From Hoyosella rhizosphaerae (GTDB lineage Bacteria; Actinomycetota; Actinomycetes; Mycobacteriales; Mycobacteriaceae), in NCBI RefSeq assembly GCF_014643175.1, contig NZ_BMJH01000001.1:310001-374000 (forward strand): 64,000 nucleotides of DNA, in the 5' to 3' direction. Under the pieces are notes generated by a model. That model had not been told where the DNA came from. It saw only the letters and a program-made list of their open reading frames with translations, and did no database searches. A program made the translations under genes and the position numbers. This document shows, in pieces, positions 23,826 through 32,920 of this stretch. Within the stretch, counting starts at the first letter, position 1; each line of letters opens with the position of its first letter.

Positions 23826-25598
23826 TTATCGGCCGCCGACGCTGCCACCTCCGCCGCCCCCTCCGACAGAAGCACCCCCGGCGAAACCGCCTGAGCTAGC
23901 CCCAGCTGCGCCCGACGGCGAAGAAGCGAAGTTGTTCAACGCAGCGCTGAAATGCACGGGGCTAAACGGCTGGATGCCGGTGAACCACATCGGACCCGTA
24001 TTCCCTTCATACTGGTGCGATAACTTTTCCGCCCACTTCTTTCCGAATCCAAACAGGATCGAGTAGGGGAGCGTCTGTTCGTATGCCGCGACCGTCTGGT
24101 ATCTATCGCCGTCGGTAAAGCTGTTCGGTTCAAACTCTGACTTCCTATTACTCGTCGCGGATTTTAGGTACAACTTGATCCCATCCAACCGATCCACAAC
24201 TTCGCGTCCTTTTTCGGTCAATGGCCGTATTCCCATCGTTGAGACCATCGCGAACAACCCCAACATTGCGCCAACAATCACCAGTGAGATTCGCCAATCC
24301 GCCGGTCGACCAATGAAGAACAGACCACTACCAATCGCGGCAACAATTGCAACACTGCCCAAGGCGATCGCTGCCTTGTTTACCGGAACAGTTCTGCGAT
24401 ATCCGTCCTCGACGACGGACTTGTTTATTGAGTTTGTGAGTTCTTGGAGCGCTTCACTCGTATCGTCATCGGGGTCAGAAAACGAATATTGCTCCCCAGC
24501 GGTACCCGACGGGAAGAACGCATCAAGCAGTGCACGTTCGTCCTCGTCCACGCCGTCTGGGTGCACCAATTCGATGCTGTAATTCTCGGACTGCGACCAT
24601 CGCGAATTGCTCGCAGTCTCCACGATGCGGATGTTTCCACGGATAGCGAGGTCGACAATCTGTGCAGGAACCGCATTGCCTCCAAGGGTTGCGCACTTAA
24701 TCGCGGCAGCCTTAAGAATGGACATCCCACTAGGAGCGATAAAGGTCGCAGTGAGTTCGCCACGGCGGGGTGCATTACGGCCAACAGTCGAATAGATCCG
24801 CACCATCCATGCCATCGCACCCGCTCCTACGGCGGCAGCAAGTGCCATGACGGACGTGGCGACAACCCCGGCCGGACCTTCGGTGTACGGAGCGAACGAA
24901 TCGCCCTCAAATCCCGCGACTACGGACAGGCCCTCACCCGCATCGAGTTCTCCATTCGATTCAAACGTCAGTAGCCCACCGTCAACATCGCTGGCACAGT
25001 CGCGAGTTGCAGCACTAGAACCTTGCAGACACCGCACATCGCCCGTGAACGAATCTTTCACATCATCATCGAGATGGACCCGAGCTACGACATTCCCGAA
25101 AGGCTGGATTGAATCAGCCGGAACAGCATCCCAAAAGAACTCCTGACGACCATCAACGTCGTCCACCACATCTCGCAACGAGTACGAAAACTCATATACT
25201 TGCGTGCCGCGCACATACTCGTCGGTACCGGTTTCGACAACCCACTCGCTGCCGTCTGCAGACTCAGAATCGATGGGCTCGGCCTCACCATTGCGCGTCA
25301 CAGAGACACCATCGACAAGCACTGGTCTGCGATCGTAGAACCTCGGCACACTACGCGAAATGCCCTTGTTCTGATCGAACTCAGGGAACTCCGCGGTAAA
25401 CCTCTCTGTGACGCGGACCGTCGCCCTGTCGCTGTCATCGCGCTCAAAGTAGAAATCAACTTCCACGCTGCTGAAGACGAAGTCATCCACAGCCTGCGCC
25501 ACGGCAACCGTGGGCGAAACAAACATCGTCACAAGCGCGAGCTGCGCCACCACAAGCGAGAAGGCGAATCGCTGACGTCCCACTGTCGTTTCCTTCAC
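23826..25598 (-). CDS. DUF2207 membrane protein with glycine-rich tail
   Basis: This is a 590-residue protein of the DUF2207 type. It has a signal peptide (hydrophobic core, likely cleavage after VAVAQA), an extracytoplasmic domain with VRVTERFTAEF, then a membrane segment near VVATSVMALAAAVGAGAMAWMV, a cytoplasmic region (RRGELTATFIAPSG), two further membrane segments, and a C-terminal region ending in an almost pure Gly/Ser/Ala tail. Such tails are common in this family; its function is unknown. I chose GTG 25598 because AGGGA lies about 6 bases upstream and the signal peptide then starts at residue 1. An ATG at 25712 would overlap the divergent gene and add 38 unsupported residues. Confidence 0.75.
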   Translation of the reverse strand: MKETTVGRQRFAFSLVVAQLALVTMFVSPTVAVAQAVDDFVFSSVEVDFYFERDDSDRATVRVTERFTAEFPEFDQNKGISRSVPRFYDRRPVLVDGVSVTRNGEAEPIDSESADGSEWVVETGTDEYVRGTQVYEFSYSLRDVVDDVDGRQEFFWDAVPADSIQPFGNVVARVHLDDDVKDSFTGDVRCLQGSSAATRDCASDVDGGLLTFESNGELDAGEGLSVVAGFEGDSFAPYTEGPAGVVATSVMALAAAVGAGAMAWMVRIYSTVGRNAPRRGELTATFIAPSGMSILKAAAIKCATLGGNAVPAQIVDLAIRGNIRIVETASNSRWSQSENYSIELVHPDGVDEDERALLDAFFPSGTAGEQYSFSDPDDDTSEALQELTNSINKSVVEDGYRRTVPVNKAAIALGSVAIVAAIGSGLFFIGRPADWRISLVIVGAMLGLFAMVSTMGIRPLTEKGREVVDRLDGIKLYLKSATSNRKSEFEPNSFTDGDRYQTVAAYEQTLPYSILFGFGKKWAEKLSHQYEGNTGPMWFTGIQPFSPVHFSAALNNFASSPSGAAGASSGGFAGGASVGGGGGGGSVGGR

Positions 25599-25680
25599 GC
25601 TGTCCCTACATTCTCTAGTATCAGGTGGCGATGCAATCGTCGCAGAATTGCGCACCAACGTCGATAAGGAACGGGGCACA

Positions 25681-26151
25681 GTGGAGTACGGTTTCCTTGA
25701 GGGCCATTCCATCGGTGTCGTCTACGCCATTCTGTTCGGAATTGTCTTCCTCCGTGCGCAGGCAACTTATTGGATTGGGAGAGCACTGGGAGTAGGTCTG
25801 TACCGCTCCCGCCTTGGCATAAAACTCGGACCGAAACTTGGTCGCGCAGAAGCCGCCATCAATCGCTATGGGCCGATCGCCGTGACCTTTTCTTTCATGA
25901 CAATCGGGATCCAAACCGCCATCAACTTGACCGCTGGCGTGATGCACATGAAGTTCGGCCGCTACCTCATCGCCATGATCGCAGGTTGCCTCATTTGGGC
26001 CGGAATCTACACGTTTGGAGGTCTCGCCGTGTTTACAGCCTGGTGGACCCTTTTCATTCGGTCGCCGGAAATCGCCGTCGGTGGATTCGTCGCCATTGCA
26101 CTCATCGTCGCCTTGGTGCTGTGGCTTCGACACCGCCGCTCACACCGCTAA
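25681..26151 (+). CDS. Small VTT/DedA-like membrane protein
   Basis: The product of about 156 residues has four hydrophobic segments. The middle reads RLGPKLGRAEAAINRYGPIAVTFSFMTIGIQTAINLTAGV when aligned loosely with the VTT (DedA/SNARE-associated) family, where a long re-entrant loop and the phrase RYGPIAV are typical. DedA proteins take part in lipid-carrier transport and envelope homeostasis. It is shorter than most (about 200). GTG 25681, with AAGGA 10 bases upstream, is my choice; TTG 25648 is an alternative that adds 11 residues. It diverges from the DUF2207 gene with 82 bases between starts. Confidence 0.6.
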   Translation: MEYGFLEGHSIGVVYAILFGIVFLRAQATYWIGRALGVGLYRSRLGIKLGPKLGRAEAAINRYGPIAVTFSFMTIGIQTAINLTAGVMHMKFGRYLIAMIAGCLIWAGIYTFGGLAVFTAWWTLFIRSPEIAVGGFVAIALIVALVLWLRHRRSHR

Positions 26152-26283
26152 TCCGTGGTTCAACCCTCACCAAGATTGGCTGAAACTTCTGTGCACTAAG
26201 TACTACACAAAGTTGTCGCGCAGGAGAAAGATAAGCCCTATATGTCCTAATCGTTGGCATGAGTAAACTCAAGGGCGGACACA

Positions 26284-27096
26284 ATGTACCTATCTCATCC
26301 ACGTCGAATCATCAGCATTCTCGCAGCATGCGGAATGACCTTCGCACTTACCACTGCGTGTGGGTCGGACGACACAACCGACGGCGTTCACTATGGGCAA
26401 CCTGAACAAGTGGGCGAGGGCGAAGCGCGCACTTATGTGGTGGTCGACGACGACGGTGCACCCACAGAAGTGGGTGTAAGAATTACTGAGAACGCACTCA
26501 CTGGTCTACCGGACTCGCCTGAAGGTCCGCCGCCGGTCTGGATTCTTGATCTACCGGACGAAGCCAGCGACACGGTGTTCGATCATGTCTCACTAGATTG
26601 GGCTAGCCACGGTCACGAGCCACCTGGACTTTTTGACGTGCCGCACTTCGACGTCCACTTCTACATGGTGAGCGAAGACGCAATTGACGCCATCAGCCCA
26701 GCCGACCCTGATTTTGCGAGCAAGGCTGAAAACCTCCCGGAGGATCGCTATATTCCGGCAGGTTATGTTGTGCCGCCAGGACCGCCGGTTTCGGCGCAAG
26801 CAGTGCCGAACATGGGGGTGCATTGGGTGGATTCCGCTGACCCGCTAGTTCCAGGTGAGTATGAGTTCGAATCAACACTCATCATGGGAACGTGGGACGG
26901 TGACCTCATATTTGTTGAGCCGATGGTGACGCATGAATTCTTGCTGCAAAAGGAGACCCGCACAACGGATATCCCCCAACCTGAGGCGTACCAAATGAGT
27001 GGCTACTTCCCAACGACGTACACCGTTTCTTACGACGCTGATACGGGAGAACACTTGATCACACTCGGTGGGCTTGAGTGGCGTGAAGCCAGCTGA
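26284..27096 (+). CDS. Secreted lipoprotein, DUF5602/TTHB210-like
   Basis: The 270-residue protein has an N-terminal signal sequence with a lipobox (LTTAC, Cys26), so it should be a lipid-anchored protein on the outer face of the membrane. The mature part is acidic and histidine-bearing (SHGHEPPGLF, VPHFDVHFYMV, NMGVHWVD). This pattern reminds me of the DUF5602/TTHB210-like family, whose role is not established. The histidines could bind metal, which is inference. It follows the VTT-like gene after 132 bases and converges on the RodA-PBP gene with 20 bases between stops. Confidence 0.65.
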   Translation: MYLSHPRRIISILAACGMTFALTTACGSDDTTDGVHYGQPEQVGEGEARTYVVVDDDGAPTEVGVRITENALTGLPDSPEGPPPVWILDLPDEASDTVFDHVSLDWASHGHEPPGLFDVPHFDVHFYMVSEDAIDAISPADPDFASKAENLPEDRYIPAGYVVPPGPPVSAQAVPNMGVHWVDSADPLVPGEYEFESTLIMGTWDGDLIFVEPMVTHEFLLQKETRTTDIPQPEAYQMSGYFPTTYTVSYDADTGEHLITLGGLEWREAS

Positions 27097-27116
27097 TGGG
27101 CTAGGCCAATCGGACT

Positions 27117-29765
27117 CTATGCGCAGGGCTCAGGACTGATTTCTGATTCGCTTAGTGCCGTTCGAAGAACCGCTGCGGCTACCGGACCCGCGTTGGTGGC
27201 ACCGCCTCGCGATACTCCCGAGGCGGTGTCCGCGACCACGCGCACTGCAACTGCAATGGTGGTGTGCTCGGCGGGCGCGATGGCGATAATCCAACCGTCG
27301 TAGAGTCCTGCGCTGTTTTCGGCCGTGCCCGTTTTTGCGGCGATCCCCTCAGCGAGACCGGTGAGCGCTGGGACTTGTCCTTGTGTGATCGACAGTTCCA
27401 TGCCGTCACGGATCCGTTCAGCAGCAGCGGGGCTGATGAGCTGTGTGGGCCGGGGCATTTCTGATGGTGAAAACCGGCCCTTTCGACATGATCCGATGAT
27501 GGTGCGTGGTGGGGTGGCTGCGCCATTGTTAGCGATGATCGCGGCGATGTGCGCCATTGTTGCCGGTGTGGCGCGAACGTCTTGTTGACCGAACCCGGTC
27601 CGTGCCAGTGCATCCGGACCGTCGACATCTCCGAGGGTGATCGGCCGATTCGGGAGCACCATGTCCCCGTTCTCCCACGTCGACATTGCGGAGGACATGT
27701 CTTTGAGCTCATCTTCGCCGAGTTCAATGGCGATCTGGGCAAATGCAGTGTTGGACGAAACTGCGAGCGCGTTTTCCAGCGAGCCCCCACTGCTGCCGCG
27801 GTCGTGGTTGCGCACAACACCCTGCCCACCTGGCGGCGTGTATTCGCTGCTCAACTCGGTATCGCCACTAAGGCCCGCAGACAACGCTGCGGCTGCAGTG
27901 ACGATCTTGAAGGTCGATCCAGGAGCAGTGTCCGCCACGAGGGCGGGGTGCCCATTTGCCCACCTTTGTGAATTGCCGCTGTCTGGGGTAGACCATGCGG
28001 CGAGCACCGAACTAGTTGTGGTGTCGAGTACAACGACGTCGCCGACAAGGCCAGCCAACGCATCGCGTGCAGCTGTTTGGATAGTCGGGGACAGTGATGA
28101 CACTGCGGGTTGTGGTGGGCATTCGAGATCAAAGAAGTTGCGCCACCAACTTCCGCAATTCGGCCAATGCTGGACCCGCTCGTCAATGGTGGTGATGAGT
28201 TGGTAGTTGTCGTCGTCAAACCCTGGGACCGTGTGGATAGGCCGCGACGGAAATTCGTTGGCGTTGGTTACTGTGCTTGCGAGGAGGTTGCCGTCGCGGG
28301 TGACGAGGTCGCTTCGGCTGGTGAGGGGGACAGAACTGGCATGGCTGGACGCCGGTGTGGGGTCGATGATGGCAGTCGCCATGACGGCGCCGCCCACAAT
28401 GAGAACCCAGAGCAGCGGAATGCCGGGCGTCACGAGCGCAATGCGTTGGGTGAGTTCCCGTTCACTGCGCGGTGCGTTAAGCGAGATTGATCGCGCGCCA
28501 GCCCCACAAATGAGCCCGATGGTGAACCACATCCCGATCATGGCACTACCGCCCTTGGACAAGAAAGGGGTGACCATTCCTGTCATAGGTACGACTCCGA
28601 GGTTACCCAGGATGACGTAAGCGGTTTGGATACTGAGCATGGCGGTGAGCCCAGCGGTGATGAGCCGCATTGCGAGGCTGCGTGCCCGCAAGGCGGAGTA
28701 CCAACCACCGACCGCGATAATGGTGTACAGGGCAACAATGACCAGGAGTGTGGCGTAACCGCGTTCCTCCCCGATGCCGGCGAGAATATAGTCACTTTCG
28801 ACCACCGGAATCACACCAGGTGTGCCGCGATCGAATCCGCTGCCGAACCACCCGCCGCGGGACAACGCCATTTGGCCCATACCGCTCTGTCGAATACGCC
28901 CGTCCGGCAGAACTGGTTCCATCAGTTCGGTGAACCTGTCACGCACCTTCGCTGACACGAGGAACAGCAACGCACCCAGTGCTGCGATACCACCAAACAT
29001 GAAAAGGGCGTAACGCATCTTTGGTAGACACAACGTGATGATGACGATGCCACCACCGACAATCGCGAGTAACGGCCCTAAGTCATCAAGAAGCAACGCA
29101 AGTATTGCCGCGGCAGCCAGGGGGGACGCGGTGATGGCGATTGTTCGGGGAGTGGCTTGCCTGAAAGTCGCCACCGTTGCCAGCGCAAGTATCGCTACGG
29201 ATATAACGATGAAAGGCCTGGCAAGCTCAACCGGTTGAGCGGTAATCGGCCCGATTCGCACCCACGCTCGCACGTCACCAACAGCGTGCTGCAATGGCGG
29301 CACCAGCGGAAGTGCCATAAGGGCCAGACCGACAGCGGCGATGACGAATGCGTGTGTTTGTGACACTCGCGGATGCCACCTGCTCGCAAACCGTGCGGCA
29401 ACCAAGAACGTGACTAGGGCCAGCACAATCCACATCGCAGTTGTTGGCGCGCCACTGGGTTCCAGTCGAAGTCCCGTGACGTAACCAAGACACGTGAGGA
29501 ACCACGCAGCCCACGGCACGGCCAGCGACACCTTGCTGCCGATGAATTTCCGAACAGCGAGCGCAAGCAAAAGTGGCATCACTGCGGCAGTGGCAGTGAG
29601 CAGAAGCCCGGTACCAACCGGCCACGTGAGCCGCCCCAATGCTGTCAGCATGAGAAGGAAACACGCGGCAGAAACCGACAGGCCGGTGCGCCATTCGCGT
29701 TCGGTCATCGCAAGGATAGGGGAACGGTGCCACACCCAGGGTTGCGGTTGGGCTGGTGCGCTCAC
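27117..29765 (-). CDS. Natural fusion of a SEDS glycosyltransferase (RodA/FtsW) and a class B penicillin-binding protein
   Basis: The 882-residue protein carries two enzymes of septal or lateral wall synthesis. Residues ~1-440 form a polytopic SEDS peptidoglycan polymerase; ESDYILAGIGEERG holds the conserved acidic loop of RodA/FtsW, where the catalytic Asp normally lies, and VTPFLSKGGSAM is the classic SEDS block. Residues ~460-882 form a D,D-transpeptidase with STFK (~616), SSN (~670) and KTG (~811), the three active-site motifs. In related actinobacteria rodA and pbpA are separate neighbouring genes. Here the SEDS C-terminus runs into a further membrane segment (PLLWVLIVGGAVMATAII), which serves as the PBP anchor. 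Its start overlaps the upstream small gene by 4 bases. No pknA, pknB or pstP is nearby. Confidence 0.92.
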   Translation of the reverse strand: MSAPAQPQPWVWHRSPILAMTEREWRTGLSVSAACFLLMLTALGRLTWPVGTGLLLTATAAVMPLLLALAVRKFIGSKVSLAVPWAAWFLTCLGYVTGLRLEPSGAPTTAMWIVLALVTFLVAARFASRWHPRVSQTHAFVIAAVGLALMALPLVPPLQHAVGDVRAWVRIGPITAQPVELARPFIVISVAILALATVATFRQATPRTIAITASPLAAAAILALLLDDLGPLLAIVGGGIVIITLCLPKMRYALFMFGGIAALGALLFLVSAKVRDRFTELMEPVLPDGRIRQSGMGQMALSRGGWFGSGFDRGTPGVIPVVESDYILAGIGEERGYATLLVIVALYTIIAVGGWYSALRARSLAMRLITAGLTAMLSIQTAYVILGNLGVVPMTGMVTPFLSKGGSAMIGMWFTIGLICGAGARSISLNAPRSERELTQRIALVTPGIPLLWVLIVGGAVMATAIIDPTPASSHASSVPLTSRSDLVTRDGNLLASTVTNANEFPSRPIHTVPGFDDDNYQLITTIDERVQHWPNCGSWWRNFFDLECPPQPAVSSLSPTIQTAARDALAGLVGDVVVLDTTTSSVLAAWSTPDSGNSQRWANGHPALVADTAPGSTFKIVTAAAALSAGLSGDTELSSEYTPPGGQGVVRNHDRGSSGGSLENALAVSSNTAFAQIAIELGEDELKDMSSAMSTWENGDMVLPNRPITLGDVDGPDALARTGFGQQDVRATPATMAHIAAIIANNGAATPPRTIIGSCRKGRFSPSEMPRPTQLISPAAAERIRDGMELSITQGQVPALTGLAEGIAAKTGTAENSAGLYDGWIIAIAPAEHTTIAVAVRVVADTASGVSRGGATNAGPVAAAVLRTALSESEISPEPCA

Positions 29766-29980
29766 GCATTGTCCCCTTTCCGTCTCTTCAAGGGGTTGCG
29801 GTCTTTGGGTTTGCTTCTCTTTGCTTTGTTTTCTCCGGCTTTGCTGTCTGCGGCAGATGACTTCTTCTTAGACGACTTGTCCGCAGGGTATTGCACCTTG
29901 GTGCGTTCGTGAACCACCTGGAAAAGCAGGGGAATAGCTACAAGAAGTATTGCGGTGTGAGCAAGGAAGTCATTTAACAT
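29762..29980 (-). CDS. Small basic single-pass membrane protein
   Basis: The 72-residue product has one hydrophobic segment (about residues 8-24) followed by a very lysine-rich cytoplasmic tail (SSKKKSSAADSK, KRSKPKDRNPLKRRK). I recognise no family. Its last bases overlap the RodA-PBP start by 4 bases, and it begins 8 bases after the FHA gene ends, so the three genes should be co-translated. The position suggests an accessory of the wall-synthesis fusion, perhaps a membrane-proximal scaffold, but this is inference. Confidence 0.7.
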   Translation of the reverse strand: MLNDFLAHTAILLVAIPLLFQVVHERTKVQYPADKSSKKKSSAADSKAGENKAKRSKPKDRNPLKRRKGDNA

Positions 29981-29988
29981 CTGTGTCG

Positions 29989-30786
29989 CTACCCAGTTCG
30001 GGTGACGCGGAGGGAAACCTCACCTGCGAGCACCACTTCATCGCCGTCCGAAAGTTTGTGCGGGCCAGTTAGCTTCTTGCCCCGCACATAAGTCCCGTTG
30101 GTGCTGTTGAGGTCGGTAACAGTGATCGAATCTCCCGCTGGGGTGAGGTGGGCGTGGCGACGACTCACCGTTGGCACATTGATAATCAAGTCGCATTCAC
30201 TGCTTGCACCGATCAAAAAGTCCTTGCCGTCCAGCAACGCCAGTGACTTACCGTCGGGCCGCGTCACCTCCCAGCGCACGCGCCCCACGACCATCGTTGA
30301 CTGCCCGCTCGCACGAGCAGGTTCCCTGCGCACCTTCGCCGAACTCGGAACTTCTTGGGCATTGAGCAATACCGAAAATCGACGACGGTGGAAGTGTGAA
30401 TTCTCTGCCAAAGCGAACGACGTGCCCGACGCCCGGTAGCCCTCATCGCGGGCATATGTTTCGACGTAATTCGACAACTCCGCGGTAACGTCATTCCACG
30501 CAGAATTGAGACGCTTGGCCATCTCCGGCGACACCACAATAGTGACCTGGCTCGGCATCACCCGAGTGGTCAACGTCCGCTCGGATTGCAAAACAATCCG
30601 GTCCGCCACTCTGCTTAAGAAGCTGTCTAAGGCCTCCTCAGGCACAAGCGCTTCCGCGCGCCGCACCGAGTCGAAGAATCGTGACGACACCTCATCTGAT
30701 ACACCCCGCGAGCGCCACTGCACCCACAACCACCAACACCCCGCGGCGACGAGGGCCAAGAACACAACAATGACGAGAACTCGCAC
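29989..30786 (-). CDS. FhaA-like protein: membrane segment, DUF3662 region and FHA domain
   Basis: The protein of about 265 residues starts with a membrane anchor (VRVLVIVVFLALVAAGCWWLW). It continues with a DUF3662-like region (SVRRAEALVPEEALDSFLSRVADRI, VMPSQVTIVVSPE) as in mycobacterial FhaA, and ends with an FHA domain whose core residues are visible (IGASSECDLIIN, SRRHAHL, DLNSTNGTYV). FHA domains bind phosphothreonine, so a Ser/Thr kinase probably controls this operon's products. Known FhaA is cytoplasmic without a leading membrane helix, so the anchor is a difference. GTG 30786 is preceded by GAGAGG; the longer frame to 30918 adds a second hydrophobic stretch that I do not trust. Confidence 0.8.
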   Translation of the reverse strand: MRVLVIVVFLALVAAGCWWLWVQWRSRGVSDEVSSRFFDSVRRAEALVPEEALDSFLSRVADRIVLQSERTLTTRVMPSQVTIVVSPEMAKRLNSAWNDVTAELSNYVETYARDEGYRASGTSFALAENSHFHRRRFSVLLNAQEVPSSAKVRREPARASGQSTMVVGRVRWEVTRPDGKSLALLDGKDFLIGASSECDLIINVPTVSRRHAHLTPAGDSITVTDLNSTNGTYVRGKKLTGPHKLSDGDEVVLAGEVSLRVTRTG

Positions 30787-31088
30787 TACGACGCCTCTCT
30801 CAATCCTTGTTGCAACACAACTGACCCCCATAGACGGAAAACACAACAATCTGACTATAACGACGACAACCGACAAGACACAGGGGCCAAACCGTACACC
30901 ACATGCGCCGACACACACCGCGCCGTCACGTCAATTGTTCCCCGGCAAGCGGTTTCGCGCTCACCAGCAATCACATTATGTTGACGAACACCCTGGTCAC
31001 GTCGGGGACATCACACTCAAACACAACAAACGACCCCAACACCGCGCCGCCAACTACACTCAAAACACCGCGGAAAAAGAAGGGGCCC
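30787..31088. other. Divergent intergenic region, FHA operon / hydrolase
   Basis: This 302-base spacer is rich in CA-dinucleotides. TATAAC occurs about 30856-30861 and could be part of a -10 element. An open frame runs through it from 30903 into the hydrolase gene, but its translation is low-complexity (Thr/Asn/Pro) and unlike the rest of the protein. I see no repeat or hairpin that I can support. Confidence 0.5.
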
Positions 31089-32042
31089 ATGGAAACGATC
31101 GACGCAGAACTCAGCGCCGCCTACCGAACTTTTCGCGACGAAATCACCCAATACGTCGTCACCACAGACCGCAAAACAGGCGACAAATACCGCTTCTACT
31201 TACTCAACCAGCAATACCACCACGTACAACCCGTGGTTATCTATAACGGCTTCGGATCCACCCCAAACACCAGCCTCGGGCAACAGTACCTATGGTCATA
31301 CGCGCGAAACCTTGACCGACCGATCATCGCGCCCATGGCCGCCCACGTGCACAGGCGAACACATCGCCGAATCTTCGCCGACGGCCACGCCCGCGCACTG
31401 AAGCGGGTACACCCCGAACCGGTCCACGTCGCCGGGATGTCCTGGGGCGGTCTGCTGGCATTTTCGGTTGCCGAAACCCTTCAAGAGCAGGCGTCACACC
31501 TCGTCACGATGTCGTCCGTCGGCACCCTCGAGTACCTCACCCATTACGCATACCGCGCCTACCGCATGTACCAATACGAAGGGCCCGTCATTCGGCAGGC
31601 GGCCCGCATGCTTGCCCAAGACTTCGACCCCACCGACCGTGAACACCCAGCCCCCACAATGGACCCGCTCAGCAAGTTACGCCGCTCACTCATCATGCGG
31701 CGACGATCACTGCCCGGCATCGCATATACCCTCAACTCCGCCACAACCTGGCACGACATAGTCGGAGCGCACGATCAGTTCGCCCACTACAGCGATCACA
31801 TCGACACCGTCCTCAGACGCAACAGCCTCCACCCAAAAAGTTCATCCATCACACTTGTACGCAACCACGGGCACATGTGGGCCCACATGCGCGAACCTCT
31901 CGCGCAATTGCTCGCACAGTCACTACGAAACAAAGAAACCGACCACTACCGTGAAGCCACAATTGCCCGCACGCGTGACGACTACACCGGCGTCGACGAA
32001 CATGACATGTACTCAGTCCGCGGTGGCCCCTCAAGGCGTTGA
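31089..32042 (+). CDS. Alpha/beta hydrolase, family unassigned
   Basis: The 317-residue protein has an alpha/beta-hydrolase layout: an early beta strand with VVIYNGFGSTPN (oxyanion region), the nucleophile elbow GMSWGG and a late histidine in RNHGHMW. It lacks a signal peptide or lid features that I can name. The substrate is unknown; lipase, esterase or acyltransferase roles are all possible. I start it at ATG 31089, with AGAAGGGG just upstream, because the 62 residues before it are low-complexity. Its 3' end overlaps the convergent reductase gene by 61 bases. Confidence 0.7.
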   Translation: METIDAELSAAYRTFRDEITQYVVTTDRKTGDKYRFYLLNQQYHHVQPVVIYNGFGSTPNTSLGQQYLWSYARNLDRPIIAPMAAHVHRRTHRRIFADGHARALKRVHPEPVHVAGMSWGGLLAFSVAETLQEQASHLVTMSSVGTLEYLTHYAYRAYRMYQYEGPVIRQAARMLAQDFDPTDREHPAPTMDPLSKLRRSLIMRRRSLPGIAYTLNSATTWHDIVGAHDQFAHYSDHIDTVLRRNSLHPKSSSITLVRNHGHMWAHMREPLAQLLAQSLRNKETDHYREATIARTRDDYTGVDEHDMYSVRGGPSRR

Positions 32043-32599
32043 TAGCGCAACAGCAACACACCCCGCGAGAACGACTTCGGCGGCTCAACAAGTTCGAAGC
32101 GCGCGGCAGTGGTGCCTTCCGGAAATAGCCTCTTTCCCTGGCCGAGAACTACCGGACACACCCACAGATTGATTCTGTCGACTAAACCTTCGCGGAACAG
32201 ACTCTGCAACAAATTGCCGCTGCCCCACGTGTGGACCCGCCGATGGCGCTCACAAAGCTCGGGAACCTGAGTAGCGACATCGGAAATTTGAATACTGTTG
32301 TCCCACGACAACTCAGGGACACCCGCCGACGCCACATACTTGGGCACTCGATTAAACGCAAGCGCAATCGGATTCGCCTTGCCCGGCCAATAACTACGAA
32401 AAATATCGTACGTCGTGCGCCCCAGCAACAACGCGTCCGCACCTTCAATATCAGCGACTAACCGCTCACCAGACTCCGGATCCCCAAAAGGCCTTTCCCA
32501 CCCTGCAAACTCGAAGTTTCCGTCCTGCGCAGTAGGGCCACCGTTAGCCTGAATCACACCGTCAAGCGTGACTGTCATATTGACGTGCAACTGACCCAT
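31982..32599 (-). CDS. Dihydrofolate reductase-like (RibD C-terminal domain) protein
   Basis: The 205-residue protein matches the RibD_C/DHFR-like family found widely in actinobacteria: VNMTVTLDGVIQ at the N-terminus, DALLLGRTTYDIF, then the nucleotide-binding WGSGNLLQSLF and CPVVLGQGKRLF. These proteins bind NADPH; most have no proven substrate, and neither dihydrofolate nor a riboflavin intermediate is likely. The tail after residue ~185 (GPPRTEYMSCSSTPV) lies in the overlap with the convergent hydrolase gene and may be a read-through extension. Confidence 0.8.
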   Translation of the reverse strand: MGQLHVNMTVTLDGVIQANGGPTAQDGNFEFAGWERPFGDPESGERLVADIEGADALLLGRTTYDIFRSYWPGKANPIALAFNRVPKYVASAGVPELSWDNSIQISDVATQVPELCERHRRVHTWGSGNLLQSLFREGLVDRINLWVCPVVLGQGKRLFPEGTTAARFELVEPPKSFSRGVLLLRYQRLEGPPRTEYMSCSSTPV

Positions 32600-32673
32600 G
32601 ACACCACCTTAGGCTCTTGCGGTGACTGGGCCCAGGGGAATTGTGCGGCGCGCTTAGCTCCGGTTTTTCTGAT

Positions 32674-32905
32674 CTATCGGCGGATGTCGGTATTGCCGAG
32701 GGCGCTGGCGAGGTTGTATTTGTCAGAGAAAGCCAAATAGGGGTCACCACTGGTGCCGCCGCCGACCCAGCATTCGGTCTGGTCAGACACTCGGCTGATT
32801 GCGCCACCGCAGCTTGCTGGGTGGATCTGCAAACCGCCACCAGTGACGTCGGCGATCTTCGTGCCGTCCTGCGGGCCGATGACTAGTACAGCGACATTAC
32901 CGCCG
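32674..32905 (-). pseudogene. Decayed partial copy of the downstream serine protease gene
   Basis: The antisense strand encodes NVAVLVIGPQDGTKIADVTG, then GLQIHP, a jump, GAISRVSDQTECWVGGGTSG, and a second jump to YNL. It matches residues ~153-270 of the protease at 33601-34530 with two internal deletions (about 40 and 40 residues). A 40-base stretch at 32766-32805 is identical to 33831-33870. The catalytic Asp is Asn, the SGG following the catalytic Ser is SGD, and the His-bearing N-terminal half and signal peptide are missing. It cannot be an active protease. The frame stays open, so it is a deletion relic of a tandem duplication. Confidence 0.85.
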
Positions 32906-32920
32906 CTATTTTGGAGCGGG

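Noticed and set aside
30903-31088. 62-residue extension of the alpha/beta hydrolase
   Set aside because: Its composition is low-complexity Thr/Asn/Pro, and the ATG at 31089 has a purine-rich ribosome site.
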